DNA of 64,000 nt, taken from NCBI RefSeq assembly GCF_040712315.1, contig NC_134023.1, positions 11,603,442-11,667,441 on the forward strand, written 5' to 3'. The notes beneath the pieces are model-generated. The model had not been told where the DNA came from, did not search any database, and saw only the letters and a list, made by a program, of their open reading frames with translations. A program made the position numbers and the translations under genes. The DNA comes from Castanea sativa (taxonomy: Eukaryota > Streptophyta > Magnoliopsida > Fagales > Fagaceae). Every line of letters begins with the position of its first letter. Position 1 is the stretch's first letter. Below, piece after piece: positions 35,940 through 48,969 of the stretch.

Positions 35940-38900
35940 GCTATGCAACTACTCAACGCCATCTGGTTCAGCCCAAGTGGGCTCGGGGGCAGTTTATTAT
36001 GAGAATCCAGGCCGTTTCAGTAATGGGTTGGCAAAGCTTAAGCCCGGTTCTAACTCAGTTAAGGGCAAAACGGACTTAGCCCGAAATAGGACTGCTTTCA
36101 ATACTTCAGCTCAAGCCGCTAACTCCAAAGAGAGACAGAATAACAACTCCGAGTGGGTGCTTCAAATTTTCAAGCTCCAGTCCAACATCAATGGCAATTT
36201 CCAGTTTCGTAGCAACTCAGGTAGTAAGAAGGGCAATCGATACCCACACAAGGAGGTGGTTTAGTCCCAAACTCCGAAAAGCTTGGAAGATGGTGGTTCC
36301 TCTCACCCCAACAAACTCAGCACCGTGGTGGAAGGTTCTTTCAGACACGCCGGGGCCGGAGGAAGCAAGATCACTGGTATGGAACCCCATCCCTCAAATC
36401 TCAAAGACCCCACTATTATGCAAAATGATGCCGGAGGAGAAGCTGTCTGCGAGAAGAATGTTGGAATAGCAAGCCATTGTAACGGTTTTCATGGGCAACC
36501 GACATGCCACGAAACTTCTGCAAGTTTTTCAACCCATCACGGAGTGCAGTATTCACTCGATAGCCACGGAGAATTTGATGGGAGTACTAAAGCACTGTGT
36601 GACATTGATGCCAAGCAGAGGTCAAACAACAAAGATGGTGAGGATGACCGGATGGAGTTCGATGGAGTAAGCGAAGCTTCTCCCTCCGTTTGATGAGTAT
36701 CCGCCCCCAACCACTGTTTAATAATGAAAATTTTAGGAGCTTTTAAGCCTCTTTTCAAAATCATGTGAGGGAGCTGGTAAATAATCACGATCCTGCTATT
36801 ATAATTGTCATGGAGACCCATATTGGCAGTGACAGAGTTAGGAACATTACTGACAGGCTTCCGTTTAATGGGGCCATTCACATTGACACAATTGGCTTTG
36901 TTGGTGGTCTCTGACTTCTTTGGAATTCTAAGAAAGTCCAAATCACCCAACTAGCTATGTCGGAGCAGGGAATCCACATTCTGGTGAAGGTAACCGCCTC
37001 TGCCTTCGAATTCATTCTTTCTGTTGTGTATGCTAGTCCTAGATTTCATGAAAGATGCATTCTATGGAATAATTTAAAAAATGCTGCTAATCATCATGTG
37101 AAACCTTGGATTATTGCTGAAGATTTTAATAAGGTGCTTGATGGTAGGGATAAGTTTGGGGTAGAGCTATTAACACCGATAGATCTTTACTTTTCAAAGA
37201 ATGTTTAGACTATTGTAATATGATAGATAGGGGGTTCACTGGGCCTCGGTTTACCTAGATCAATAGGCGTAACATTAAGGCATTGTTTGGATTTTGCCAA
37301 ACTCAATTAACAAAACTAAGTTTTGTTAACTTATAACCCAAAAATTGTAGGCTCCACATCACTGAAGTCTGTTTAGATGATTTTTTGTTTGATCACTCAG
37401 TTAACAAAACTAAGTTTTTTGAGGTTTGAGTTAACAATTTTGATACAAGAAAAACTTGTTTTCAAGTTATGAAATATGATCCCATCAAAAAAAAAAAATT
37501 ATGAAATATAAGTTACAATGGCATGATGGTAATTTCCGTCACAAGTTAGGCCCACGGTCAGAGTTTTGTCCCATTTGTATCAGCTTTACTCCTTCCAACG
37601 GTCACAAATCACTTTTCTACACAACCAACTTTTTCCTTTTTTCATTCTTCACTTTCTTCTAAAGAAGCTCCCAAACCCACTGCAAAATCTCCTAACATTC
37701 CGGTCTTGCACACCCATTTGAAGGAGAAATTTTGAGCTGAAGGAAATCTCCATCTGACGTGCTCCTTTGTAGTGGTGTTTTTTGGATACTCTTTTATTTT
37801 ATTTTGCAAGAGCATACATACTAAAGTAAACATAAAACAAACTAGAATCTACAGTTAGATAAACTCATCAATCTACAATACGGCTTGATACAGAGCAAGT
37901 AATGAACTTCATGACAATAATCAACTTAATTCCTCTGCCTTTTTCTCACCCATTTATTTCCTTAGCAACAACACCCATATGATTTGTAAATTCCAATCTC
38001 TACCCAATACTCCCTTCCCACATGAAATCCCAACTGAAACCTTGAAATTTGCAACAATACCACATCAAAAAAAAAACCCATGTATACTATTATCCACACG
38101 TCATTTCTCCAATTAACATAGACACATAAGCAAGCTTGCAACAATAAAGAAATAAACTTTATTGAATACCATGACATACCCAGAAAAATAAATTCATTTT
38201 TTCCCTTAAATTTCAAAAAAGATGTGGGAAAAATTCATACACGAGTCTTGGTAATTGTCCTTTGGAGCCGTCAGATACCTCTTGATGTGAATGCTATCGC
38301 CGATCTGATTTCAAGGAGCAGCGCAACTGGGTTCAGTTTCAAGGCTGATGATGGAGGAAGGAAGTGTAGAGGTACTTGGTGGGTTCGGTTTCAGGTACAA
38401 GGAAGGAGGAAGATGATGTAGGAAGGGTCCATGGCTTTGACGTAGTTGGGCGAGGATGGAGGGGATGAGGTGCTGGGTTTGGCGCCTTTGGGGGTTTTTT
38501 GTTGTTGAAGGAAATAAGACCCAGGATGAAAATAAAAGAGAAGGAGACAAAAGAGAAGCAATCCGAGCTGTTCTGTGTGCACTGCACAATGGCTTGTGAG
38601 TGGGTTCCAAAAAATGTGAGTTTTTTGAGTTTTTGAATTGGAAACTGAACCGAGTTTAGGCGCCAAACAACGTTGGGTGTGTTTTGGGGATTTTCAAGTT
38701 ATAAGAAATGAGTTATGGGTGATGAGTGATGAGTGACAAGTGATGATATTTGAATGATGAGTGATAGATAACTCACCACCCAAACATGGCCTAATGCTCT
38801 TGTTCAAGAAATGATTGATCGATTCTTTGCTAATCCCAACTGGTGTGCTGCCTACCCAGATGCAAGGGTGACTCACCTTACAAGATGTGTGTCTGATCAT

Positions 38901-41900
38901 TGTCCTGTGCTCCTTGAATCCAATCCGAGCAATGGCCTCTGCCTTCCCAGGCCCTTCAAATCCCAAAGTTTTTGGCTTTCAAATATAACCTTTTCTGGAA
39001 TAGTTTCGGAAGCTTGGGGCCGATCCTAACCGCTCCAAGAGGCTACTAAATGCTTTTCCAGGAGAGCATCAAATTGGAATAAGAATCAATTTGGGAATAT
39101 TTTTGGAAGAAAGAAGATAATCATGGCTCGGCTTAATGGGATTCAGAAAGCCCTCGCCATTAATCCCTCACACTCCTTACTTGAAATGGAGAAAGCCTTG
39201 CATAAGGTTTAAATGCACTTTTAGACCAAGAAGAGGAGTTATGGGTTAAAAAATCCCGCATTAATAGGTTGATTGAGAGTGATAGGAACACAGCTTTTCA
39301 CCATATGTCTACCATTGTAAGGAGACAGCGTAATCATATTTCCTCCATCAAGAATGACATGGGAGAATGGATTCTTAGTGAATTGGGGGTTATGAACCAC
39401 ATCCGGAAGGGTTTCACCAAATTATTCACAACTACCCTTGAGTGTTCACTTGTTAACCCCTCCTAACCCCTTAGGTGGCAAGCTGCCCTTTATGAGGAGG
39501 ATAAGATCAGCCTTAATATGCCTATTACGAATGTTGAAATTAAAGAGGGCTTGTGGGCTTTAAAGCCTTTCAAAGCCCTAGGCCCTGATGGGCTCCATGC
39601 GGGTTTTTTCCAAAGATGTTGGCTCACCGTGGGGAACTTGATAAAAAATGAAGTGAAAAAGATTTTTGATGAGAGCAAAGTCCCTGAGTACCTTAATAGG
39701 ACCATTATTGTCTTAATTCCAAAAATTGCGAGTCCTGAAAGCTTGGGAAACTATCTCCCCATTAGTCTTTGTAACACAGTGTACAAGATTGTGACCAAGA
39801 TCATTGTAGCAAGACTTAGACCACATCTTGATAAGTTGGTTAGCCCCCTCTAGTCTGCCTTCGTTCCAAGTAGGAGAAGTGTAGACAATGCCATTGTGGT
39901 TCAAGAGTTGATACACACCATTAGCAATAAGAGGGGCCAGGGAGGTTACATGGCAATTAAAGTGGACATTGAAAAGGCTTATGATAAAGTAGAATAGAGT
40001 TTTATCCGAGAGGTTCTCATAAATGCCAACCTTCCCTACAGTATGGTGAACCTTATTATGAGTTGTGTATCGCCAGTTTCCACATCTATTCTCCTTAATG
40101 GAGGTAGTGTTGAGCCTATCTTCCCTTCCCGAGGGATTAGACAAGGTGACCCGTTATCGTCATATCTATTCATTCTTTGTATGGAAGTCCTTGGGCATAT
40201 TATTGAAGAAAAGTGTAGTGAAAAAAGCTGGGTTCCTGTTAAAAGCTCTTATAGTGGGGTGACCTTCTCTCATCTCTTCTTTGCAGATGACTTGGTCCTC
40301 TTTGTAAAAGCGGATCATGTTAATTGTTCAACAATAAGGGATGTCCTTGATACTTTTTGCCCCCGATCAGGGCAATCCATTAGTGAAAGCAAATCGAGGG
40401 TGTTCTTCTCCCCAAATGTGGATGTGTACAAGAGAATCCTTGTGTGGAATTTTGGGATTCCACTCAACCCCAAACCTTGGAAAATATCTTGGATTCCCTA
40501 TAAAGCACCGTGGAACCAGCAACCAAGATCTGAATTTCATTTTGGATAAGGTCAAGCAAAAGTTGGCGAGGTGGAAAGCCAACCTATTATCTCTAGCAGG
40601 AAGATCGGTCCTCATCCAAGCCTCCACGTCTACTATTCCTGCCTACATTATGCAATGCACGGCGTTGCCAAATAAATTGCTTAACAACATTGATCGGGTC
40701 AATCGCAATTTCCTTTGGGGTTCGTTGGTATCCTCAAAAAGAACCCATTGGGTGGGTTGGCACGAAGTGACCAAACTTAAAGAAAAAGGGGGTCTTGGCA
40801 TTCAGTCTGCGAGGGGAAGGAATCAAGCCCTTCTTGCTAAGCTTAATTGGAGATTCCATACAGAAAAGGATGCTTTATGGGCCAAGGTTCTAAAGAGTAA
40901 GTATTGCTCTAACCAAAGAATAAATGCCAGAAAGAAGGACAAGCTTCCTTGTTCTAGGGTGTGGGAGGCTATGAAAAAGGGAGGTGAGGTGTTCAATAAA
41001 GGCATCAAATGGGTGCTGGGAAGAAATAGCAAGCTTAGTTTGTGACATGATGATTGGGCTTTTGAAGGCCCACTTAGAGCTCTCATTCATGGCCCATTAT
41101 CTAAAGAAGAAAACTGCCTTCAAGTTAAAGAAGTTTTTGGCCCATAAGGGTGGGATTGGTCTAAGCTTTCTATCCAAATTCCTCAATCTGTCCTTATGGA
41201 AATAAATGCCATGCCTTTCTCTATGAGATCCTCAAACGAGGAAGATAGACTGATCTAGAGTGGTGCTGCCCGAGGGGATTTTAGCCTTAAATCAACTTAT
41301 GCCATAGCCACAAGTTGCATTGAGGAAGAAGGGGACTTCACGGGAACATGGGTTTGGAAGGTTGATACCTTACCCCGTATTAAGACTTCCTATGGCAATG
41401 CTTGCATAACAGTATTGGAGTGGGTGAGTGCCTTGTGAAAAGGCACCTTGCTGATTTTGACCGATGCCCTCTTTGCCAAAGGGAAGCTGAAACCATTCTT
41501 CATAGGCTCAGGGATTGTGAGGTTGCTAAAACCACTTGAAGCATATTGGGCATTCATCCAAACAACAACTTTTATGAGGAAAACCTCCGCGTTTGGTTAG
41601 AGGAAAACTGCAAAGATACTACCTGCAAATTAAATAACCAACCACCTTGGAAAATTGTGTTTCCTTTCGCTATTTGGCACCTGTGGAAATTCAGGAATAG
41701 TGTGGTGTTTAGGGATCGGTACACTCAGCTGAAGGTCCATAGTGATGCCCTTTTTAATGCTTTGAAATTTCAACATTGTGTGATAAATCCTAAAGTTGCA
41801 GGTAGCAGGAAGATGGTGCAAGTTAGATGGGAGAAACCCCAACCTGGTTGGGTGAGCCTTAACACAGATGGGTCTGCTCTAGGAAATCTAGGGAGGGCTA

Positions 41901-42387
41901 GATGTGGCAGATTGATCAGGAATGAACATGGGGACTGGTTGGGCGGCTGCTCAAGAAGAATCGGCGTCACCAACGGCTTTGTAGCGGAGCTTTGGGCTCT
42001 TAGAGACAGCCTAATTCTCTACCATAACCTTCATTTAAATGTTGTCAACATTCAGCTTGATGCAAAAGCACTTATTGATGTTATTAGCAATCATTCTTAT
42101 ACTAATCAGGTCGTTATGCCAATTATTGATGACTGCATGAAGCTGATTTCCCAACTTGCCCAAGTCCTGATCGGGCATTGTTTTCGTGAAGCTAATTCGT
42201 GTGCGGATTACTTAGCTAGGAAAGGAACTCTTCAAGATAGTAGCTTTATTGTTTACCATGATCCGCCTGTGGATCTTTTGGAGCTTATACACTCAGACAA
42301 GGCTGGTTTGTTTTGTACCAGGGTCATAACTGAACCCTCTGTTCCCCTTTAGCTTCTCTTCAATGCATTTTCCTGTTTACCAAAAAA
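35940..42387 (+). pseudogene. L1-type LINE, near full length, decayed and interrupted
   Basis: Plus strand. 35977-36693: low-complexity, frame-broken sequence in the position of ORF1 (C-terminal part). 36720-37260 and 38794-39030: endonuclease (METHIG, YASPRFHER, DFNKVLDG, then FFANPNW, RCVSDHCPVLL), split by a 1.5-kb Harbinger-type element. 39518-40500: reverse transcriptase (KALGPDGLHAGFFQ, RQGDPLS, catalytic FADD at ~40283). 40500-41045: RT thumb region. 41440-41520: zinc-binding CPLC..E...H...C. 41546-42352: RNase H (NTDGSA, E in FVAELWALRD, REANSCADYLA). Breaks include TAG near 39851 and 39994 and frameshifts near 40500 and 41530. A poly-A-like tail (accaaaaaaa) ends near 42387. Confidence 0.9.
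37279..38791. mobile_element. Harbinger/Tourist-type non-autonomous element nested in the LINE
   Basis: The left terminus ggcattgtttgg and the right terminus ccaaacatggcc are imperfect inverted repeats typical of PIF/Harbinger (Tourist). TAA duplications sit at 37276-37278 and 38792-38794. Subterminal segments are also mirrored (aactcaattaacaaaac... versus gagttatgggtgatgag...). Removing the element plus one TAA restores the LINE endonuclease reading frame. Internal frames at 38224-38666 are low-complexity and overlap on both strands; no transposase was seen. Confidence 0.85.
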
Positions 42388-42389
42388 AC

Positions 42390-44137
42390 ATTCAATCTAT
42401 GAATAACATAACATGAACCACAAAGGTTGACAATCACATTTATTTTCTTATTATATATCTAAAATTTTTCTAACTAAAACACTAATTAATGTTTTCAAAT
42501 AGAAAATTTTAAAAAAAGAATACAAAATAGAATAAAATAACCCTCATCCTTTAGGAGGGGAAATAGAGTACGGTAATACTCAAATCAGAAAATGCTAAAA
42601 TTTTAATTTTGGGTCCCATAAAACAAATAATTTTAAAGTATCAAGCCAATCATAAGTATGAGTTGAATGGTCAACTAATGAATATTTTATTTTTTGGATT
42701 AAAATTTTATTTTAGTGGGTTAATTTTCAATTTTTGGGGGCCAAATGTAAAATATTAGACCAAACTTTCAAGTTTTTTTTTTTTTGAAACATATACCTAT
42801 AATTTTTTAATAAAAAATCCGTGGGGATGCCGGGGAAAAATTGTAGCGAGGTGGCTCTTTGATTTTTCAATCCAAAACTCAAAATGAATCTTTCTTTTCT
42901 CAAGCCATCCATAATTAACTTGATCTCGCTATGGAAAAAGCAAGGCTCATTAGTGTTCTTAAGGTTGGATTTAGAGGATATATCATTAGGGTTTGAAAAT
43001 TGCTTTAGTAGTTCATATATACATGCATCCATGTTCATCACCTCATTGGCCGATTGTTTTTCTTTTCTTTTGTTTTTTTAATTTTTGATGAATCATTGGT
43101 CGATTTCTGATAAGATATACTAGTTTATATTTTCATATCTACATTTAATAATAGTCTTGGGCATCTTCTAAACAAAATTGGCCCATTTTATTGCAATAAA
43201 ATAAGGTTATTCAGCACCAAAAAAAAAAGAAAAGAGATTGCCTATATATATATATCAATTTGATGTCAGACAATTTTTTTTATTATAGCATAAGAAGCTA
43301 CTTTTCTTTTTCTTTTTTTTCCATAACCACTTTTTCAAAAATACTCACATTAGATTATCTATTCTAAACTCTATTTCATTAAAATATCAAATTTTCTTAA
43401 TTTTTTATAATTGTTTCTCTTTAACACAAAACAACTATCATCTCTATTTTATTAACACACAACAACCATCATCTACTCTTTTCATTCATCCCATAATTTT
43501 AAAAATCATAATGGTCAAAGAACTAGAAAAGAGACTAATTCCCAGTTTTGACCAAACTGGTTTTTGAGTTCGATTCTCGGTTCAATTGGGCACCAGTCCG
43601 ATCTAGTTTTTTAAAATGTGCTTCTTCCTCAAGATATGTAAAGAAAGAATAAAAATCAAATGCAAAATAAATAGTGACAATATAAATTTATACAGTTATT
43701 GTAGCAACTTTGTAAATTTACACATCTTTAACTTGATTGAAGTAAGTGAATTTTCAACTTAGATGTGTAAAATTAAGCTCCTTATCTATTTTGCTTCGGT
43801 GCTCATTAGCGATTAATGAGCCAATTCGTCATGGCAAGTGTCCAAGATAAAATAAAAAGAATATTAAAAATAAGTAGAAAGAAGGAAGAAAAAGCCAAAG
43901 GCTTTATATAAAAAAAGTGTTGTGAGCATTCTTGCGTGGCCTCTTTGGCTTTACTTAGTCTTTTGAATTAATTAATTTATCCAGACACTCTAATTTTTTA
44001 ATTGGCATTTAATCCAAAAATCAAGTGTAAAATGATCATTTCAATTTCAAGGGTACAAAAATATCATTTTGAGCCATATAAAGAATTAATTCGTTTTTAA
44101 ATATAATCATCACTTTTAAGTTTTAACAATTAAAATT
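42390..44137. other. Intergenic, no gene
   Basis: AT-rich, with poly-T near 42775 and short microsatellites. No element ends or coding sequence could be supported. Confidence 0.6.
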
Positions 44138-44153
44138 AAGAACGTTTTTTCAT

Positions 44154-44550
44154 TTTTTTTGATAGGTAATAAAAATATATATTCAAGAACACTACCTTAT
44201 GTAGAAAAACATAAAGCAGAGAGAAAAATACAAAGGGAAGAGCGAGAGTAAAAAGAACAAGAAAGAAAAAGAAACTAAGTACACATGAGAAAGCTAAGGA
44301 ACATAGGAAGAGAATCACTAGAGGTGAGTCTCCAAGCCATAGACCAATCAAACAAAGTGCCACTGAAAGAGGCCAAAAGTTGGTCATCTGAACTTTCCAT
44401 GTCCTCGAATGTCCTCCTATTTCGCTCCCTCCAAAGACACCACATCAAGCATAATGGAGCTAAATTCCAAATGTTAGACAAATGTTTTCCCGGCCAATTC
44501 CACCAACTGAATAGAGTATCCGCAACCGAACTAGGCAAGACCCAAGACCC
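44154..44550 (-). pseudogene. 5'-truncated LINE with 16-bp target duplication
   Basis: The minus strand encodes the last part of an L1-type ORF2 (FSWWNWPGKHLSNIWN, LMWCLWRERNRRTFED, then the tail up to the stop near 44275), followed by a 3'UTR and an A-tail that appears as a T run at 44154-44160 on the plus strand. The element is flanked by aagaacgttttttcat (44138-44153) and aagaacattttttcat (44551-44566), 15 of 16 bases identical. Strong 5' truncation is normal for LINE insertions. Confidence 0.88.
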
Positions 44551-44566
44551 AAGAACATTTTTTCAT

Positions 44567-44854
44567 GAAAAAATAACAGAGTAATACTAGAAATACAAAC
44601 TTTTTTGCAAAATTTTTTATAAAATAAAAACTTAATTAATACTTAATAAACTTAAATATCATTTTTCCTTGAGAAGACCTTAAAATTAGATAAGCTTGAA
44701 AGCATGTAGATAAGGAGTCATGGATACATTGGTTGTGTTAAAATAAAATCACTAATATTGGATGTTTTGTAAAGTGAAAAGGTAAAATAAATGAAGCAGT
44801 TTTTTGTAATACTCACGTGAATGCTCTTATAAATTTATAATGTTTAATTTGAAA

Positions 44855-44935
<81 letters not shown>

Positions 44936-46599
44936 AAGAAGAGAGAGATGCTGAACATTCTGCAACAATTGCGTGGATTTCCAAATTCCAATAGCACACC
45001 ATAATTTTGCCACCACAAAGTTAAAGTGCATAGATACAACGTATTAATGTGTATTGATGAGACAATCTTAGAAAATTCACAACCGCCATTTTAACACTTT
45101 TTAGTCCAGTTTGAAAAAGAAATTAAAAAAAATAAAAATGTTGATTTTGATTTCAAATCCGCCGTTAAGATTGAACTTTGACCATCCCAACCTCCCAATC
45201 TGATCCTACAACTGCTATGCTGATTGACAATTTGTTGGCGCTGACTTGTACATTTCAACTGCCAAGTTCACACTCATTCTCAAAAAAGAAAAAGAAAAAG
45301 AAAAAAACTACCAGGTTTCACACTCAGTTTAGGCGCGTGTTTCACAGCGCTTACCTTTTTTCCTCCAACTTGTCTTTTGTTTTATTGTTTTCCCACCAAT
45401 TTTTAGTTATTGCAAGCAATACTTCCAAACTTAAAAAAGAAAAAAATACACCTTCACATAAATATCAAATATGGTGCTGCATTGATGTAATTGTTATCTT
45501 TTTTTTTTTTTTTTTTTTGAGAGAGAGAGATGTAATTGTTATCTTAAATGAAAAGAAGCTCATATATACTTTTTAGTACTTTTATTTATTTATTGAACTT
45601 ACATATAAAATTTGAGATTAATTAGTTTCGTGTTAATATTGCATTTAAAATAAAGCTAATGACCCCTCAACTTTATATGAATTTTCCTACTAAACAAAAA
45701 AAACAAAAAAAACTTTAAAAAGTACCAGTTGATGTTTTAAGACTAATATCTTTTGGATCATGACAAATTGACAACTCTTTTTTTTTTTTTTTTTAATATC
45801 AAAATCAAACTCCAATCAGTTTTTGAAATAATTGCAAAAAATAATAATAAAAAAGTAAAAAACTAAAACGATTATCTCATTGCTACATCCCAGTCCATCT
45901 GTCTTATTAGCTCTGCAAGAAAAATTGAATATTGATTATTGACTCCCAACACGAGTAAAGACAAATTATTTAAGCCTTTTGGTTTTATGAAGTAAATTAT
46001 CTTGTAATTATTTTTTATAGATAAAGAGTGGGAGAAGTGGGGGTTCCAACTTCCAACCACAAAAATGAGGCATTACAAAAAAATACCATTATTACTAAAC
46101 TACAACTTGAATCTCGTTTATCTCATAAGGTTAATGCTTAATATGGTAGAGATTGCATAACATTGGATTTAGTTAGTACAAATTTTTTTAAGTTGAATGC
46201 AACCTTGCATTTGTAAATGGATTTTGTTGAATTTCATTTATTAAAAATAAGATTATATTGTACTTTATATATAAAAATTAATAAGAATTTGATGTGAAGA
46301 AATTAGTATAGAAGAATTTGAAGATGAAGAAATTAGTATAGAAGAATTCTAAATGAGGAAGTTCGTTTTAAGATTGTGGCAGTGCTTATTGATGAAAAGA
46401 TTAAAGATAATTTCTTTAGACTTTTAGTTATGTCGGTAGGAAAACCATTAATGTACGAGTAAGAAAAAATGAGTTCATTTAAGCTAAGCGACAAAAAAAG
46501 AAGGTAGAAGAAGATTAAAAAAAAAATGTAAAAAAGGAGTGACAATTTTTTTTTTGAAGTAAAAAGAACATGTTAATTTAGGAAGTAATAGATGCATGT
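44567..46599. other. Intergenic, no gene
   Basis: Contains poly-A followed by about 30 TA units (44852-44932), poly-T/GA at 45500-45530 and 45779-45795. Open frames here are driven by these repeats. Confidence 0.6.
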
Positions 46600-46863
46600 T
46601 AATTGACCTTATTAGTTCTTTTATGATTTTATTACTTGTTAGATATACGTTCCAATCTTCAAAGTTGCCCCTCTGCAAGCCGGCTCAACAGTATAAGCGA
46701 ATAAGGTTAGTCACCCAAGGCCCTTAAGTAGAAAAATACCTCCAAATTTTAACCAATAAAGTTATTTCTTTCATTGTAATAGCATTAATTAAGCTCAAAA
46801 ATTAGACAATAAATAAAATAATATCTTTTTATCAAATGAAAAAAAAGAAAAAAAAAAAGAGAG

Positions 46864-47024
46864 AAATATTACGTCCACAACATTTTTTACAGCAAATCCT
46901 AAATCACAGGTTGTTATTGGTTGAAAAAAAGTAATTTTAGTGGTGGGTTCAAATTACTGAATTAGAACTAGTAACAACTTAACACTTAGGATTTTTTGTG
47001 AAAATATTGTAAATATAGTGCTTC
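46864..47024. mobile_element. Small fold-back MITE (copy in first duplicated block)
   Basis: The left end aaatattacgtccacaacat..tttacagcaaatcctaa is mirrored by the right end ttaggattttttgtgaaaatattgtaaatatagtgct. It is about 160 bp and non-coding. The counterpart at 47613-47782 has the same ends. Confidence 0.7.
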
Positions 47025-47612
47025 TAAAAAAAAAAAGAAAACAAAAGAGAGCAATACAAATTTTTTTTCACAACATGTTAATTTAGGAAGTGATAGAGGG
47101 TATGACTTTGAATATAATAAAATGAGAAAAAAATTTATGTGATAAACCCTGATTAATTTATGAAGGATTCATAACCAATTCCAAAAAATTATATGTGATC
47201 AACCCCGATTGCTTACAAATTACGACATATGTATACATTGCTTACAAGTTATGGCAAGTTGAGAATGAGGTTACGAAGGATTCAAATCTAAGTTTTTCTC
47301 ATTAAGGATATTGACCTTACTAGTTCTATTTTTTGATGAATTTTTTTTTGATGGATTACCTTACTAGTTCTTTTATGATTTTATTACGTGTTAGATATAC
47401 GTTCCAATATACAAAGCTGCCCCTCTATAGGGGTGCTTTAACAGTATAAACAAACAAGGTGGTCGCCTAAGACCCTAAGTAGAAAAATGCCCTCAAATTT
47501 TAAAGAATGAAGTTATTTTTTTCATTGTAATAGTATTAATTAAGCCCAAATATTAGATAATAAATAAAATAATAATTTTTTTATCAAATGAAAAAAAAGA
47601 AAAAAAAAAGAT

Positions 47613-47782
47613 AGAAATGTTACATACACAACATTTTTCACAATAAATCCTAAATAACAAATTGTTACTAGCTGTTATTTGTTGAAAAAAAAATAATTTC
47701 AGTGATGAGTTCAAATTATAAATAGTAACAATCTAATACCTAGATTTTTTTTTTTTGGTGAAAATGTTGTAAATATAGCACT
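47613..47782. mobile_element. Small fold-back MITE (copy in second duplicated block)
   Basis: Ends agaaatgttacatacacaac and gaaaatgttgtaaatatagcact are inverted-repeat related to each other and to the 46864 copy. It occupies the same relative place in the duplicated block, so it was copied with it. Confidence 0.7.
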
Positions 47783-48047
47783 TTTCAAAAGAGAAGAAAA
47801 AGAAAATAGAGCAATTCAAGTGTGAGGAATTTTTGTCAAGTTTTTTGTATCTATAAACTTTCTAAAAAAAATTTTACACAGTAAATTAGTAATTTTGCAT
47901 TTAAAACAAGAGATAAAGAATGAGTAACATTTAATTTTTTTTTAAATTCATATTTAATTTTTTTAAATTCATATTTAAATATATAACATAATCTCGATTT
48001 AGTTTTCACTTAGACCCTGAATACATCAAACCGCTACTGCCCTTTAA

Positions 48048-48969
48048 GAGCATCCACATCCGTTGGTGGATGATCATGTATAATGCAAAAATTTCTCAAT
48101 TTTACACATTTTGAGCTACATCAGTGGAGCTAAAACTGGGTAAAATAGTGTAAAACCATCCCCGAGCTATAGTACTGTGTATATTTACACGGTTATTGTA
48201 GCTCGGGTAAACAATATTTTATCATTTCTCCTTCGCTCCTTTTTTTCTCTCTCTGATCCGTTTTCAACAGACTCCATTCTCTCATCTTTTTCTCAACACA
48301 GAATATACAGAGATATACTTTGCTCAAAAAAAAAAAAACAAAGACATACACAAACAAACACAGATCGGTGCTTGATTGGTAGATCAATGCTTGACTAGTC
48401 GGAGCTCGTGGGTCTTGCCGTGGATTGGAGCTCGCGGACACTAGATCAGAGCTGGCGGATCGGCGATCGGAGCTGGCGGATCGACGATCGGAGCTGGCGG
48501 ATCGGCGATCGGAGCTCGCGAATGGCGATCGGAGCTCGCGAATGGCGATTGGAGCTTGCAGATCGCGATCGGAGCTCGCAGATCGCCGATTGGAGCTCGC
48601 AGATCGCAATCGGAGCTCGCGGATGGTGATCTGAGCTCGCCGATCGGACTCGCGGATGGTGATCTGAGCTCGCCGATCGGACTCGCGGATGGTGATCGGA
48701 GAGGGAGAGGGAGAGGGAGAGTCTGAGAGATGGGTTTAGAGAGAGAGAGCAAAAGTGAGAAATGAGTTGGGAGAGAGAGAGCGCGGTAATTTAAGAGGTT
48801 GTTGGAGGAAAATAATAAAATATTAAAGAAAATTAATTATTTAATTAAAAAGGTGGTAGGATAGATGAACTGATGTGGAGGTTTTGTAAAATTAGATGTG
48901 TAAAATAGAAAAAGTGAGTTTTTAATGTAAAAGTGGACGTATAAAATAAAGGAGCTGATGTGGATGCTC
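48048..48969. mobile_element. TAA-flanked non-autonomous element, GAGCATCC termini (copy 3)
   Basis: The left end gagcatccacatccg and the right end gctgatgtggatgctc are inverted repeats, flanked by TAA at 48045-48047 and 48970-48972. Subterminal sequence matches copy 1 in theme: attgtagctcgg and a CT-rich then GA-rich interior. The interior carries a G/C-rich minisatellite (48425-48700), far from the local base composition. Confidence 0.8.
48425..48700. repeat. G/C-rich minisatellite, unit about 20 bp
   Basis: More than ten units on the theme gatcggagctcgcggatcgg with drift (ggcg, gcgaat, gcagat variants), followed by a ~40-bp higher-order unit repeated twice (gatggtgatctgagctcgcc) and (gagagg)n. 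The unit being near a multiple of three gives repetitive open frames on both strands; these are not considered genes. Confidence 0.9.

Larger units (their letters stand above)
46600..47785. repeat. Large direct duplication (copies ~46600-47040 and ~47355-47785)
   Basis: Both copies share, in order, tagttcttttatgatttta, gttagatatacgttccaat, gcccctct, cagtataa, aagtagaaaaat, ttcattgtaatag, taaataaaataat, then a MITE. Copies have diverged noticeably, with indels in A-runs. About 300 bp of other sequence lies between them. Confidence 0.85.

Noticed and set aside
38224..38666. Overlapping ORFs inside the Harbinger-type element as a captured gene
   Set aside because: They overlap on opposite strands, are low-complexity and show no recognisable domain; possible capture cannot be shown without a search.
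44827..45039. 70-codon minus-strand ORF
   Set aside because: Mostly translation of (TA)n and poly-A/T; no conserved sequence.
48425..48700. CRISPR-like array
   Set aside because: Units are contiguous with no unique spacers and the genome is eukaryotic.
48193..48752. ORFs with repeated RSELADR / RSASSD units
   Set aside because: They are translations of a ~20-bp minisatellite in several frames on both strands, hence not evidence of a protein.
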